Below are positions 37,141-49,719 of a DNA stretch of 64,000 nucleotides, piece after piece. Origin of the DNA: Sambucus nigra (lineage: Eukaryota; Streptophyta; Magnoliopsida; Dipsacales; Adoxaceae); NCBI GenBank assembly GCA_949130495.1, contig OX422215.1, positions 525,321,755 to 525,385,754 of the forward strand, read 5' to 3'. The notes beneath the pieces are model-generated. The model was not told the DNA's origin, ran no database searches, and worked only from the letters and a program-made list of their open reading frames with translations. Numbering within the stretch: position 1 is the first letter of the stretch; every line of letters begins with the position of its first letter. Both the position numbers and the translations under genes were made by a program.

Positions 37141-37921
37141 TGTGCTAATTTATTCCTTGAGGTGCTCGGTTTGAACGAGATCCTCAATTTCTTGAATATA
37201 TTTCAATTTTTCAAGAGGTTCCCGTGATCCTGGTGATAAGTGCATACGAGGTTGGCATCCTTATCAATAGGCTCATTGGCCATCATAGGAGGCCTCTTAA
37301 AGTAGTCCTTATCTTTGATGTGCGGTATAAGCTTATAGATACTATCTTTAAACACCATCTCTAATGCTTTTTATATGTCCTCATTAGCAGGGACCCTGGA
37401 CGACCTTTAGAAGCCTCATTCCTGAATTATTTCTTAGCCAAAGAAGGCTGATTTCCCCCTTTGTGGCCTTCTTTGGTTAAATTTTTTCATGATCGACTTG
37501 GGACTCTAGTTTATGAGCTCACTCTCCACCTTGCCATACTTATAAATAAGGGAGATACTATCGTCCATCATATAGGTTGATTTATTTGTCAAAGATTAGT
37601 AGAGATCATCCGATCACTCCAAGCGAAACTTAAATGAAGATATTTAAATCTTATCATAGAAATCTTCAATCTCGTTATATAGATCCCCTAATCTCTGTGC
37701 ATATTTAATGACAAACTCTCCCTTCTTTTTCTTAAGGGAGATAAGTGAATCAACCTCTTTAGACCGATCTCTCTCTAAAAAAAGAGATCAATCTTTGGGT
37801 AATTTCTCAAAACACTTTAAATCAATCTTCACCGAAGTGGATGGGAACACCCGACACATTAGAGGATCATGATGATTTCATAGAAACTAGGTCAATATGT
37901 AGTTCCTAATGAGATGGGCGG
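37141..37921 (-). pseudogene. gag: Tat-2 gag, C-terminal part (interrupted by Ogre-B)
   Basis: The minus strand encodes a gag core (DPLMCRVFPST, then LISLKKKKGEFVIKYAQRLGDLYNEI) and a degenerate knuckle (CTYHQDHGN, about 37200-37260). Stops are scattered. The gene is split at 37921 by Ogre-B; the N-terminal part is at 61071-61733. Skipping Ogre-B and one target copy keeps the reading frame across the junction. Confidence 0.7.
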
Positions 37922-39746
37922 TGTAGACACCACATTATAGGACCTCCTAAGTCTCTCCTTAGGTCCCTATCACCTACCCATTTTATTATAATCCCTAGGT
38001 CGCACTTTGAGTACCGATCTAAAGGCCATCGGGTGCTCCCGGGCCCAGTTTTACTCCTGTAAACTCTATTGTCAGAGTAAAAGCTATTTGAATCTTCAAA
38101 GGGCTTAGAATCCCCTTTCCAATGGTTCTACCCCATGCGCAAATCAACATAACAGTTGGAACGAACATACCATTTTACCATTGGAAATCAATTAAAAAGC
38201 CACCAGGCGCTCCTGGGCCCCGATTTGACCTAATCAACTTCTTCGTTAGAGAAAAATATCCTTAGATATCGAAAGGGTACCGAAATCACTTTTTAACAGT
38301 TTGCCCCGTGCACAAAACAACAAAACCGTTCAAACGAACGATCAGTTTTCCCTCAAATATCAATCTAAAGGCCACCAGGCGCTCCCAAGCTATGTTTGAT
38401 CAAAGGTCAACCCTTTGGCTTGAACGAGACCGAATGAATCTTTGAAGGGCACTAAATACACTTTCTAATGGACTGCCCCATGTACGATTCTGACCTACGA
38501 TATGAACGAATGATTCATTTTACTTCGAGAGGGCACCGGGCACTTTCGAGCCACGATCGACCAAGGTCAACTTTTTAAACCGATGGAAACTCTTTGGAAT
38601 TATAATTACATCTCCTAACCTTTACAACGGTCCACCCTGTGCACGATTCTAACTTACCATGCGGATGAAAGATCCATTTATATCCGGTTATCTCCCGTCC
38701 AATGGACCAGCGTGCGCTTTCGAGACATATTTGATCCAAAATCAATTCTCGGACCTAGGAGCGGCCCAAAGGACTCTTGATGGTCTATGAAGTAACTTTC
38801 TAACGGTATTCCCCGTGCACGATTGGGATCAACGGATTACATTCTACGATTATTTTTTTAAGAAAATCTACATGAGACTCCCAATTGGTAGGTCCCTGAC
38901 CCTGCCTATCGACAGTGTGCCCAGGATCACATACCGATGGGCAGGACAAGGGCAATGCCTATCGGTAACCCCCTGACCCTATAAAAGTAGGGCATGACCT
39001 CACTACCGAAGACACCAAGACCAGAGATCCATCAGTATTAGTGATCTCAGCAATATTCTGTGGAAATCAGCGAAGTTTCCCATATGAACTTCCATTCAAT
39101 CTTACATTCCCATCCTTTTGGAAACATCATGTTCTCTCTCATCCAAAAATCATATCATATTAAAGGGAGTTCATCCAAGGTCAAAGATCAAGCTTCAAAT
39201 AAGGTCCAATTCCATCCCGCTCTCTTTAAATTCCTTGTTTTTGTAGAAATTTCCTTAGATTCATAATTTGGTTCCTACTTTAGTTCATACACATTAATAT
39301 CTACTTTTTTATCAGTATATAGCACATACTTTATTTTTTATAAAAAATCCCAAAACAATCAAAAGAAGGTTACGCCCATAAATTCTGAACGAAATTATCC
39401 ATCACATTTTTTTTAAAACAAAAAAATGTTTTCTCCACACACACACATCTATAATAAAATTTCATTCGGATTTATGGAATAACCCCACCCCCATGATGCA
39501 TTCAAACTATGTGGACTTTGATGCCTTTATAGGCTACATAGGCATTTCGGATTAAAACCCGAGACTCGAGCCCAATTTTGGAATTTTCTAATTTTCTCAA
39601 TTTCACAGATTCCCCAATTTTCCTGAAATCTCCCATTTCCATGTTTATTATATGCTAGTATTACATAGTATGCTTATTTGCGTTTCATACAATACGTATT
39701 ATCGTTTCATAATAATGATTAATATCACGATAAATGCGTAAATCGT

Positions 39747-39800
<54 letters not shown>

Positions 39801-40219
39801 TTTGGGAAAATTCCTATGGATGGCCTCACTCCACCTTTCCCATTGTATGAGTTGAATGATTCCGATCTCCATTATATATACACGCACACACTTCACGGAG
39901 AAATAAAGGAAAATAATAACACTAGCCCATGAAAGAGCGAAAGGGCGGGATGGGTGCCTAACACCTTCCCATTCCGTAACTTAGCCCCCGAACCTTCGAT
40001 CTATTGGTTTCGTATGCATCAATTTGTCCTTGATGTCTCTCTATCGAAGTGGTAACATGTTATTTTACCTATTTTGTGAAAAATAGGCTAGCGACTCCAT
40101 CTCTTTACAATTATCTCACACAAACGACGACCTAAGTGCCCCGAAAAAGTGCACAAGACCGCAATCTTTCGAGGGATCCTCCACCTCCTTCCCCTCGAAG
40201 ATTTCCCGGGATGGCCACA
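37922..40219 (+). repeat. 5' LTR of Ogre-B
   Basis: 2298 bp, TGTAGACACC...GATGGCCACA. TATA box TATAAAAG at 38980-38987. The AT microsatellite at 39752-39790 accounts for much of the length difference from the 3' LTR, which has a shorter tract there. Confidence 0.9.
38980..38987 (+). promoter_or_regulatory. LTR TATA box of Ogre-B
   Basis: CCCTATAAAAGTAGGG in the 5' LTR. The 3' LTR has AAATAAAAGG at the same place (about 59857) and Ogre-A has AATAAATAGAGG, so only the 5' copy retains a consensus box. Confidence 0.65.
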
Positions 40220-40220
40220 G

Positions 40221-40239
40221 TGGTAACTCTGCTGAGGAC
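40221..40239 (+). other. Primer binding site of Ogre-B (Ogre type, mutated)
   Basis: TGGTAACTCTGCTGAGGAC follows the LTR by one base. From memory, the Ogre-family primer site is close to TGGCGACTCCGCTGGGGA (tRNA-Arg); all differences are C-to-T or G-to-A transitions. Confidence 0.75.
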
Positions 40240-41891
40240 TTTTTTCATAAGAGTGCTAGACTCTGCTTACATGGGTGTTTTATTTTCTTGTGTGCATATA
40301 TCCCTATTTGTACCCCTTTCTCTCCTTATTTCCTGAACATAAACTCCTAATGCTTATGCCACTACTCACACACTTGTAGAAATTATCCATGTACACTTCA
40401 CACCACGTGCACCTAGGATCACATACACCACTTAGAAATCCATGCTTAGGTTCACTACCACACACTCGCTTATAGATAATCACACACCACTCACTCTCAT
40501 ATATCCATGCTTAGTATTAATTTATTTCTTCTACATCATCCTCCTTCTTGGCATGATTCTCATCAATAAAGATACTCTCTCCATAAGATACTAATCTAGA
40601 ATCATACATGATACACACAACATCACCAAACAGCATCGCTATTTACCAAATTTTATCCCGTAACTGGGGGGTCACTTCATAATAGGCACTGGTCCGGTAG
40701 GTCGTAGTTAGCCTCAACGATATGACTCTCACCTTCCAATGGCCAAGTACCTTCAACGTATATTGAATGGTTCCCCTGCATTGTATCGCTTCACCGAAGT
40801 CATGACGGGAGGTATATTACAGGAAACTTTTTCACGTACGTCGAGTACATCAAATTCTCTCTCACACATACTATCCCCACGAGGTATATAGTGAAGCAAT
40901 TCATGTACACTCAGGAATATTAAATGGCTTGTCCACACGTACCGATTTCCCTCAAAGCTAAGATGTATATCATGGACGTCATTCCAAAGGGTAGAACCCT
41001 TTCAATTATCCCAACAACTGCATACCCGCATATAGGTGTCAAGCCTAGAACATGCATATATTAATTTGTTGTTTTCAACCCGAAACTCTGTCGAAAATTT
41101 CGGGTCAGCATGCCGTCCAAATTTTGGTGCATTTTTTAAAATAGGACCTTGCCCATGAGCCTGGTAACAAGTCTAACCATAGTTTTTACATATTCTTCAA
41201 ACCCAACTTTTTCTAGGCTCGGGTCCCGTTCGGCATTTCTCGTTTTGCATTAAGGTAAACCTAATAAGTGATAACCTAATAAACATAATATTAATCACAC
41301 CGAGGCATGTCTCTCTCTTTTCCTTCTTTTTTTTCCCCAAAAAGTGTCCAAAAATATTTTTACTCTTTTACCAAAAATATCAAAAATATTTCCTTCCCTT
41401 TTACAAAAAAACACATTTGTCCTCATCTTTTCTAAAAAAATGTGTCTTTCCTCTTTTCCAAAAATAAAATCCCAATTCTTTCTCCTTCTCAGATTGATCC
41501 CATACCCTTGGTCTGACTCCTTATTGGATTTGGTCTTCAGTCGAACTGCCCCAAAGCTCCCCTTACTTCCTCTGAGTTCAAGACTCATCCACTTTCTATA
41601 GAGAACACATATCAAGTACCGAATGAGCAACCGAATTTGTTAACAGTTTTATCTAAACTTACTACCAAGATTGATAACCTTCAAATCTAAGTTCACGAGA
41701 TGCAATGAAACCGGGTCCCTATTCAAGAAGACCCTAAGGTACTCTTCCCTTGCGCTATGGGTCCACCTGCACGCAGGCCTATTTGGGTTCCCGAGGAATA
41801 CCAGCATGCCCCACGTGCTCCTTCTACTAATGGACCGTCGCCAGTCTAACTCCCTATGCCGAATCTTGCCTAGCTAGGGGCTAACCCACCC
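40240..41891 (+). other. Ogre-B leader and gag N-terminal region, no clear gene
   Basis: About 1.65 kb between the PBS and the recognisable gag core. Contains poly-T/poly-A stretches (41320-41470). A Pro/Gln-rich gag N-terminus probably lay at 41620-41890, but I cannot follow an open frame. Confidence 0.5.
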
Positions 41892-42900
41892 GTGACCATT
41901 AATTCGGAAGAGGAAGAACTGAACAAAATCAAGGAAGACCTCAATATGTTGACCAAGAAATTCGATCAAGTCAGACTTTCTGGGAATTACATAGACTACA
42001 CCCACATGTCTCAATATCCTAAAGTTAGGTTACTAGAAAAGTTCAAGATGCCCAACATTGAGATTCGGGGTAGTGGACCTCCAATTGTTTATCTACGTAG
42101 TTATCACCGAGCCATGACTCTCCTAGGGGACTCTGAGGAAATAATGACCCAAATGTTCCAACAGACCTTAAAGGATAGCATTCTCCGTTGGTTCTTATCT
42201 CTCAAAGAATATAGAATCCGCAGTTGGGAATATTTTGTCCATGAGTTCATGTCAAAGTATAAGTACCCGTCGTGATTTAGAGTTGCTCAAACAGAATCCT
42301 AGGGAGTCATTAGTAACTTCGTAGTAAAGTGGAGAGAGAAAGCAACCACTATGACCAATTGACCTTACTAAGAGGAACATATTACTATTGTGAAGAAGAA
42401 CTTCTTACCCCATGTCTGAGCAATGATGGGAGGACAATATTACCCTAATTTTTGAGCCCTCCGAGAAGCAGGAGTGGAGATTAAAGAAGATCTAGCCAAG
42501 ACAGAGGTCGAACCAAAGAAAACATCTGGATAGTTCACTCCTAGAAAGTCTGAAAAGCATGCCAATACCGTAGTTTCCACCGTCATCAACATCTCTCAGC
42601 CTGGCACTTAATGGGCACCAAAAAGTCGCTCTAAGTCAGTCAACAAGGAATACACCAAGCTTCACGCTCCTTTCTCCAAAGTTTAACAGACCCACTTGAG
42701 CCGATATCTTATCAAGCCCTTGGACCCTCATCCAATACCAAACCCACTTACCAAAAATTTCAAGCCAGATGCCTATTGTGGCTTTCATCATACCATCAAC
42801 TAATGTTTTCACATTCGAAATGTGATCCAAGGCCTGATACACAGGGGTATAATCACCCCACCTGAAAATTCTAAATCGAACACTACCCATAATACCCTCC
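41892..42900 (+). pseudogene. gag: Ogre-B gag, decayed
   Basis: Open stretch 41892-42275 carries the Ogre-type gag core: VRLLEKFKMPNIEIRG, DSILRWFLSLKEYRIRSW, HEFMSKYKY. Stops and frame changes follow. A knuckle-like segment (YCGFHHTINHCFHI, then VIQGLIHRGII) lies at about 42775-42835. The frame is interrupted more than ten times overall. Confidence 0.75.
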
Positions 42901-44345
42901 CGAATTATATAAATTCCATCTTTCTAGAAGAAAACCCATAATTTGACCCATCTATTGAGATCATACCAATTAAATCACCAATCATACCCATATACTCTCC
43001 CACACATCTCCAAACATGCCCATACTTTCTCTTACACCCTCCTAGCTTTGCCGATCAGGCCTTATCACTCCTCATCAGAGCATGCGTCACTGTTCGCACT
43101 CATTCTTGAGGTAAAGACATGGAACTGTCAGAAGTGTTGAACCAACTCCTAGAGTGTGCTGAAATTTCCCCCTAGATGACCGTCCACTATCAGAGGTTCA
43201 GTATGTTGTTCTTTGAAGATCAAAAATGGGCCTAAGAGTCAAATAATTGGGTGGTACCGAATGATGAAGTCAGTTTAGATGATATGGTCCAGATCATTAT
43301 GGATTTGTTCTGACAGACGTGTGATATTTGCAGTATATTCGGGCTACTCAATGCTTTGAAACTACAAGGGTGTCTAGTCCCTTAACTTTCATATCTCCTC
43401 GTCGAATGGGAAGACTTATATAAAGAAGTCGTTGAAGTCTTAGAATGTATCAAATTTTCATGGAAAAATAATATCATTGCCACTGGGTGGGGGATGAATT
43501 CGATGATTCAGACGAAGAGCAGAGTTCTGAAAATACTAGTCCGATAGTCAACATGTGTGGGATGATATCATCTGAGGAGTTACTAGGAGAGATAAATAGG
43601 GTGGATAAACAACCCGATATCTATGAAGAAACATGATTTCTGATTTTCCCTAATTCTGTGAACCACATGACCAGGTCAGCAAGAAATTATCAATTTCCAA
43701 TCCTACAACCATCAGCGAGCGATAAAGGAAAGGGTGTCGAGAATTTTCCTATGCCAGAAATAACCCTTGAGGAAAGCAAGATCCTCGATCAGTTAAAGAA
43801 AACCTAAGCCACCATCACTCTATGGGGACTTTTTATTTTGTCCGACATTCACCGAAATACCCTGATCAATCTAATCACATGACCCATAGTTCCTCCTTCA
43901 ACCACGTCAGGAGAAGTGAATCTAGTCGGGTCCTTAACTTCTACTAGAATGCTCTCCTTCTATGAAGAAGAAATCGCCAAGATGGGACCAAATAATAATT
44001 ATTCTCTCAACATCTTTTTCTAAGTCACGGGGAAAACTACCCCACTTTCTCTGGTCGACAATGGATCAGCTCTTAATGTTTGCCCGTTGAGGACCCTCAA
44101 TTATTTGGGATTGATAGTGAGCGACCTTGCTCTAACCTCTGCCACCGTACGTGCCTATGATAATACCCGCCGAGAGGTAATGGTATCTATAAATCGTGCT
44201 ATAGGGGTTGACCCTATAAATCTCGTTGTTGAGTTCTAAGTCATTGATATCCCATCCTGTTTTAATCTGCTGCTTGGACGATCGTGGCTCCATAAAATCA
44301 AGGGGGGTGTCTTCTTCCCTTTATTAGAAACTAAATTTCTTCGCC
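42901..44345 (+). pseudogene. pol: Ogre-B protease region
   Basis: Long spacer with stops, then a retropepsin at about 44025-44345: TPLSLVDNGSALNVCPL with the catalytic Asp at 44057-44059, and IPSCFNLLLGRSWLHKIKGG near 44250-44310. The VDNGSALNVCP form is characteristic of Ogre-type proteases. Confidence 0.8.
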
Positions 44346-45390
44346 AATGGGTAGGCCATCACCATCTTAGGCGACGACGACAATACCGAGAATGAAAGAA
44401 CCAGTACTCCAGTACTTGAAATACAACACATGACAAATGATATGCTTTTGTCAGGTTTTCGAGTTGAACCACTTCTAATCCCAGTAAGGGATGATTTCAA
44501 AGATAAGGTCCAGAATATGACCCCCATGGAAATGTCAATGTAATACAAATGTTCAAGAACATACACTTGATGCCCAGACTGGGTCTAGTGAGAAGACAAC
44601 AAGGGATACTTGAGCCTATTATATTGAATAATTCCTTTCCTCCCTGTGTCTTGTGCTATCATCCGTATGAAGAAGAACTCAGAATGATCCGTCAGCCTCG
44701 ACTGAAGATGAGGTTAGTATGTGTCAAAACTTTCTCGAAAGATTCCTTAAACAGAAGATAAATCAGAGAGGGTGAAGATTTCCCCTTCTGCGGCTTCCCC
44801 GAACCATGGTATGACCATGCCAATAAAAATATGAAACTAGGAATGGAAATCTTCTTTCAGGATAACTACCCATGGGTCGAAAGTTCCCATCACTAAGTAA
44901 AACTGCTCACTAAAGATACCAGAGATTCTGAGGGAAGTGACTTCGAGTATTCTTTCAATCTACAAACACTGGGGATAACATTCTTTATTATCCACTCAGG
45001 GGCTACCTCATCGAATCCATCTCGTCTGATCAAAGCTGATGATGTACCTCTCCTCAACTGGCATGCTTCACCTGTGTCACATGCTGATATTCAACCTAAC
45101 AATTTGTTTATCCCATTTCTTCTTCCTTAATTGTTTCCCTCACTTTGATGTAATCGAGATCTCCTTTGATGAGGTTCTAAATGTGGTTTTTCCTATCAAT
45201 GAAATAAATGAAGATTTTGAGTATCTTGTTGTGCCTTACATTAATTGTCTTGATCCTAATCAAAATCTTGATGATGATGATTTTATAAATGAACAATTCT
45301 ACACTGATCTAAATAATGCTAATAACAAACAACATAACCACGTTCACGTTAATGAATATGAAACTATTCTTATTAATCTCGGTTCTAATA
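44346..45390 (+). other. Ogre-B spacer between protease and RT
   Basis: Decayed coding spacer. The open stretch 45039-45395 encodes an acidic, Asn-rich segment (NEINEDFEYLVVPYINCLDP) of the kind found before RT in Ogre elements. In the family an intron lies between PR and RT; I did not identify its borders here. Confidence 0.5.
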
Positions 45391-46430
45391 GCTAACTGTG
45401 CGAGATTAGGATAGGGGCCACCCTTAATGATCATGAGCGTATGCAACTCGAGGAATTACTAAAGGGATTTGTAGATGTCTTCACATGGTACTACGATGAA
45501 ATGCTCGGTATCGACCTTGAGATAGCTCAACATGATATTCTAACTCTCCCCGAATGTAAATCGATCAAATAGAAACTGCGAAAGCTCCGCACCAAATGGT
45601 CGCTCAAAGTTAAAGAAGAAGTAGTCAAACAACTAAACATGGGATTCATTCGTGTGATTGAATATCCCATATGGCTAGCCAATATCGTACGGTGCCAAAG
45701 TTAGGAGGTAAGGTTACTCGCTACTCGTTACCCAATATCGACATGATTGTTGACAATTCGTCCAGTCACGCTCTCCATCTAAAGGATGATTAACCAATAC
45801 CCAATATCAACATGATTATGGAAAATACAGACACTCACGCTCTCAAAGTCATTCGTTAATGGGTTTACCGGATATAACCAGATCGATATGCACCCCGATC
45901 ACCATGATAAAACCGCATTAATCACCCCTTGGGGAACCTTTTATTACAGTGTTATGCCATTTGGTCTAAAAAATGCAAGGGATACCTACCAGAGGGATGC
46001 CACAACCATTTTGCATGATCTGATACAGAAGAAAGTTGAGATCTATGTAGACGACATGATTATCAATTCCAAGATAAGGGAGGGTCATGCTCGCTCTCTC
46101 TGGAAGTTCTTCGAGCCACTACGACAGTACCAGATGCGACTTAATCCATAGAATTGTGTCTTAGCCATTACCAAAGGAAAACTCTTAGGATTTATGGTTA
46201 GTGAGAAAGGTATAGAAGTAGATCCTGCCAAGCTGAAATCCATACTTGAGATGCCACCACCACGAATGGAGAAGGAAGTCTAGGGATTCCTTGGGAAATT
46301 ACAGTACATCGGTCGGTTCATCATCCAGTTGACTTCCATCTGTGAAATCATCTTCAAAATCCTTTGAAATTACTCAACCAAGGTCTAGAATGAAGCTTTC
46401 CAAGAAGCCTTTGACCGAATCAAGCAATAC
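45391..46430 (+). pseudogene. pol: Ogre-B reverse transcriptase
   Basis: Begins CEIRIGATLNDHERMQLEELL, FTWYYDEMLGID, then PIWLANIV. The central part is disturbed by a small local duplication around 45720-45850 (the ATCGACATGATT stretch occurs twice). The palm reads TPWGTFYYSVMPFGLKNARDT and YVDDM (46044-46055 for YVDD). TAG at about 46149-46151 ends that stretch. Catalytic Asp residues are present. Confidence 0.87.
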
Positions 46431-47160
46431 CTAACCCAAACTCTGGTACTCATGCCATCGCATCTTGGTCTTCCCTTACTTCGATACCTAACCATAATCG
46501 ATACTACAATTGTGGATTTACTAGCCCAATACCTTGAAAAAACTCATAAAGAGAAAGCCATTTACAATGCTAGTCGCAAGTTGAGCAGTTACGAATCTAA
46601 CTACACCGCCTTGGAAAAAACATGTGTCGCTCTTGTCTGAATTACCCAAAAGCCACGGAACTACATGCTCGTCTTTACCATCAAACTTGTATCCCGAATG
46701 GCTCCTATCAAGTACTTGCTTAAAAATCACACCCTATCCAGCCGAATGGCCAGTTAGTTGATGCTTCCAGCTGAATTTGTTATTACCTATGTCATGCAAA
46801 AATCCATGAAAGGAAGAGCCGTCTCTAACTACCTTGCTGATTACGCCATGGAAGAGGTCGATGTCTGAATATCTGAGTTCTCATATGAGAATATCCTTTG
46901 TACCTCCCAAGAAAACCTTCGATGAACAATGTTCTTCGATGGAACAACCAACAAGAAAGGGTATGGCATTGGGATACTCGTAATTGCCCCTAATAACAAT
47001 CACACTTCCATTGCCATAAAGATGGATTTTCCTTGCACCAATAAAATGACTGAATATTTAGCATGCATGGTAGGCCTCAAATTTTCCCTCAAGATAGGAA
47101 TTAGATACATCGATGTCTACGAGGATTCAGCCCACATCATTGATTAAGTACTCAGAAAAT
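46431..47160 (+). pseudogene. pol: Ogre-B RNase H plus second RNase H
   Basis: First domain: IIDTTIVDLLAQYLEKTHKEKAI, SSYESNYTALEKTCVALV, ending in YLADYAMEE. Second, archaeal-type domain at 46929-47147: MFFDGTTNKKGYGIGILVI, MTEYLACMVGL, and DVYEDSAHIID (Asp box mutated to EDSA, usually GDS). Stops at 46638-46640, 46866, 46923 and 47145. Confidence 0.83.
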
Positions 47161-48658
47161 GGAAAGTCAAGAATGAGAAACTCTTACCCTTCCATGCCCA
47201 CCTTGAATAGCTAGATTCCCAATTCCAAGAAATCACCTTCCATTACCTACCCCGAGCAAAGAATAATATAATCAATGCTCTTGCAACCATATTGTCTACG
47301 ATTGACATACCCAAAGGAACAATCATGGCCCCTTTCCTTGTCCAAAGGAAAGATAAACCAACCCACTGCTACCACATCGAACTCATCGCGAAGGAAAATA
47401 TCGAGATAACCAACTCCTGGTACTATTATATCTGGCACCACCTCAAGAATATTAGGTATCCCTAAGGTTCTGATAAGAAAGACTGACTAACCCTTCGTAA
47501 ACTGGCTACCCAATACGTTGTCTGTGATAAAGCACTGTTCAAGAGAAACTTCGATAAAGCCCATTTGTACTGCATCATAGGGGCTAGCATTGAAGAAATA
47601 ATGTAGAAAATCCAAATAGGGGAGTGCAGACCCCACACGAATGGACATATGATCGCCAAAAAGATCATCCAACAAGGATACTATGGGACTAGCAAGGCTT
47701 AGGATTGCACAACCTATGTTTGAAGATGCCTCAAATGCCAGCGGTTTTCCAACCTACAACACTTGCCCTTGTGGGAATTATATAACATGACCTCTCCCTG
47801 GTCGTTATCCTCATAGGGCATCGACATTATAAGGAAGGTTACACCCAAAACCTCTAACAAGCATAAGTTCATCCTTGTCGCCACTAACTACTTCACTAAA
47901 TTGGTCAAAGTTGAGTCATACGCAGTCTTGAATGCCAAGAAAGTGGCCAAGTTCATCAAGAAAAACATCATTTGTCGATATAGGGTCTGACACGAGATGG
48001 TATCAGACAACGGGTTACACTTTGAGGAAAAATTTACAGAGGTGGTCGAAGAGTAGGAATTCAGAGACACAAATCTTCTCCATGCTGACCTCAAACGAAC
48101 GGAGCAGTCGAAGCAGCCAATAAAAACCTCAAAGCCATCATTAACAAGATGATCTAGAGTTATCGAGATTGGGATGATAGGATCCCTTACACCTATGGGT
48201 CCACCGCACTTAAGTTCGAACCTCTACTAGGGCTACCCCTTACTCTCTAGTCTATAGAATGGAAGGAGTCCTACTTGTGGAGCTAGAAGTCCCTTCGCTA
48301 CATGTCATGCTTAAAAGAAAAGTCAGCGAGAAATACTGGCACCAAAGCCGTATTGACGAGCTGTCCTTCTTGGACGAAAGGAAGCTGAAAGCTTGATATC
48401 ACATACAAGGGTACCATCTCCATATAACACGATCATTCAACAAGAGAGTCAAGGACTGCGATGTCCGAGAAGGGGACTTAGCCATTAAATAATAGTAAAC
48501 CCTATCTGGACCCCAGAGGGAAATTCAAGCCCAATTGGAGCGGCCCCTACATTGTGAAGAAGATCTTGTCCGATTGTGCCGCTATGCTCATCGACTTTGA
48601 TGGAGAATAAATGGTGTGGTCAGTGAATTTGGACCGTCTCAAGAAATTCCACCCCTAG
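47161..48658 (+). pseudogene. pol: Ogre-B integrase
   Basis: Zinc domain remnant (HTNGHMIAKKIIQQGYYG ... CLKCQ), core GIDIIRKVTP with Asp 47823-47825, VSDNGLHFEEKF with Asp 48006-48008, then a frame change and TNGAVEAANKNLKAII with the Glu. The C-terminal part (KFKPNWSGPYIVKKIL) ends at TAG 48656-48658. All three catalytic acidic residues survive, but the frame is broken at many points. Confidence 0.83.
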
Positions 48659-48995
48659 TCCGAAATCTCAGCGCGCTATGTCTCTTCTCACCTCTTTTTT
48701 TATTCTAAAAAAGGTCTTCATTTCCCTCAACTCAGAACTACGTGGGGCCTGATCCTCTAAAAACCTTTTTTCTTTCAAAAACTGAATTTCAAAAAATTTC
48801 CAAAACCATCAGAGGTACGTAGGCAACTCATCTGCCTTACATGTGCACGACCCCCTTCTTTTTCCACAAAATGCTATTCTTTTCTTATCCCCGAGAACGA
48901 TAGTTAATTTTAACATATACATAAACAAAAGGATTATGTATGACTTAGCGATCGGTATAGATAATTCAAAATGAAAAAATCATCAAGAGGAATCA
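48659..48995 (+). other. Ogre-B post-pol spacer
   Basis: About 340 bp with no recognised gene between the pol stop and the CACTA insertion. Confidence 0.6.
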
Positions 48996-49260
48996 CACTA
49001 CACCAAATCTGCACTATTGTCACGGTCATTGACCTTGACAAGTTGGACTTGTCAAGGTTAATGACCGTGACAATTCGGGGCGAGACAATTTTTTTTGTCA
49101 CGGACGTGTCACGGTCATTGACCTTGACAAGTTCATTAGAATTGTCACGGTTGTGTCAAGGTCATGGACCGTGACAAGTTTATTCACTGTTAATAACCAT
49201 GACAAACCCATGACAATATTTAAAAAAATGTCACGGTCAATGACCGTGACAATTCTGGGC
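48996..49260. repeat. Left subterminal repeats of the CACTA element
   Basis: Multiple copies, in both orientations, of TTGTCACGGTCATTGACC and its complement, several paired as near-palindromes. In En/Spm the TNPA protein binds such subterminal motifs. The opposite cluster is at 53265-53507. Confidence 0.88.
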
Positions 49261-49719
49261 AAAATTTAAAAAAATTATGCTGGGCAGTATGGCCACTGCC
49301 ATTGCCCAGCAGTATATTTGTACCTGTTATAACAACGTTGGTTGTACCTATTCAAACATCATATATCCAAATAAACTAACGATAGTGCAAATATATATTC
49401 ATGACAATATAAACCAAATATTCAAAATAGAAATAATATACTTAACGATATAATCCAAATATAATTAAAATGGACAAACTTAAAAATAATGTTACTACAT
49501 GTCTTGGGTAAATGTGAGGAGGTGAGTTGGCCACACTATATACGAATTGACACACCCACTAATATACATTGTGCCGCATTGTTCGCGCAACCACAATAGG
49601 GAGTTCTCCTTACCGGGTATCACATGCATGACGAGCACTTTGGACTCGATCCCTTGAAGCGCACGTCCATGAACTATTCCACCCTCGATGATATTCGGGT
49701 CCCTCAACCCCCTCCCTAT

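Larger units (their letters stand above)
32796..37921 (-). mobile_element. Ty3/gypsy Tat-lineage element Tat-2, pol and part of gag
   Basis: Heavily decayed minus-strand element. In coding order: gag (continuing from 61071-61733), PR region, RT, RNase H, second RNase H, integrase, repeat-bearing 3' region. It is host to both Ogre insertions. Its 3' LTR must lie left of the window, beyond Ogre-A. The low-coordinate border is where Ogre-A ends. Confidence 0.8.

Noticed and set aside
37922..40219. Reading this LTR as the 5' LTR of the minus-strand Tat-2 element
   Set aside because: It is followed on the plus strand by a primer site and plus-strand gag-pol, has a partner at 58822-61070 with near-identical flanks, and differs from the Tat-2 LTR at 61855.
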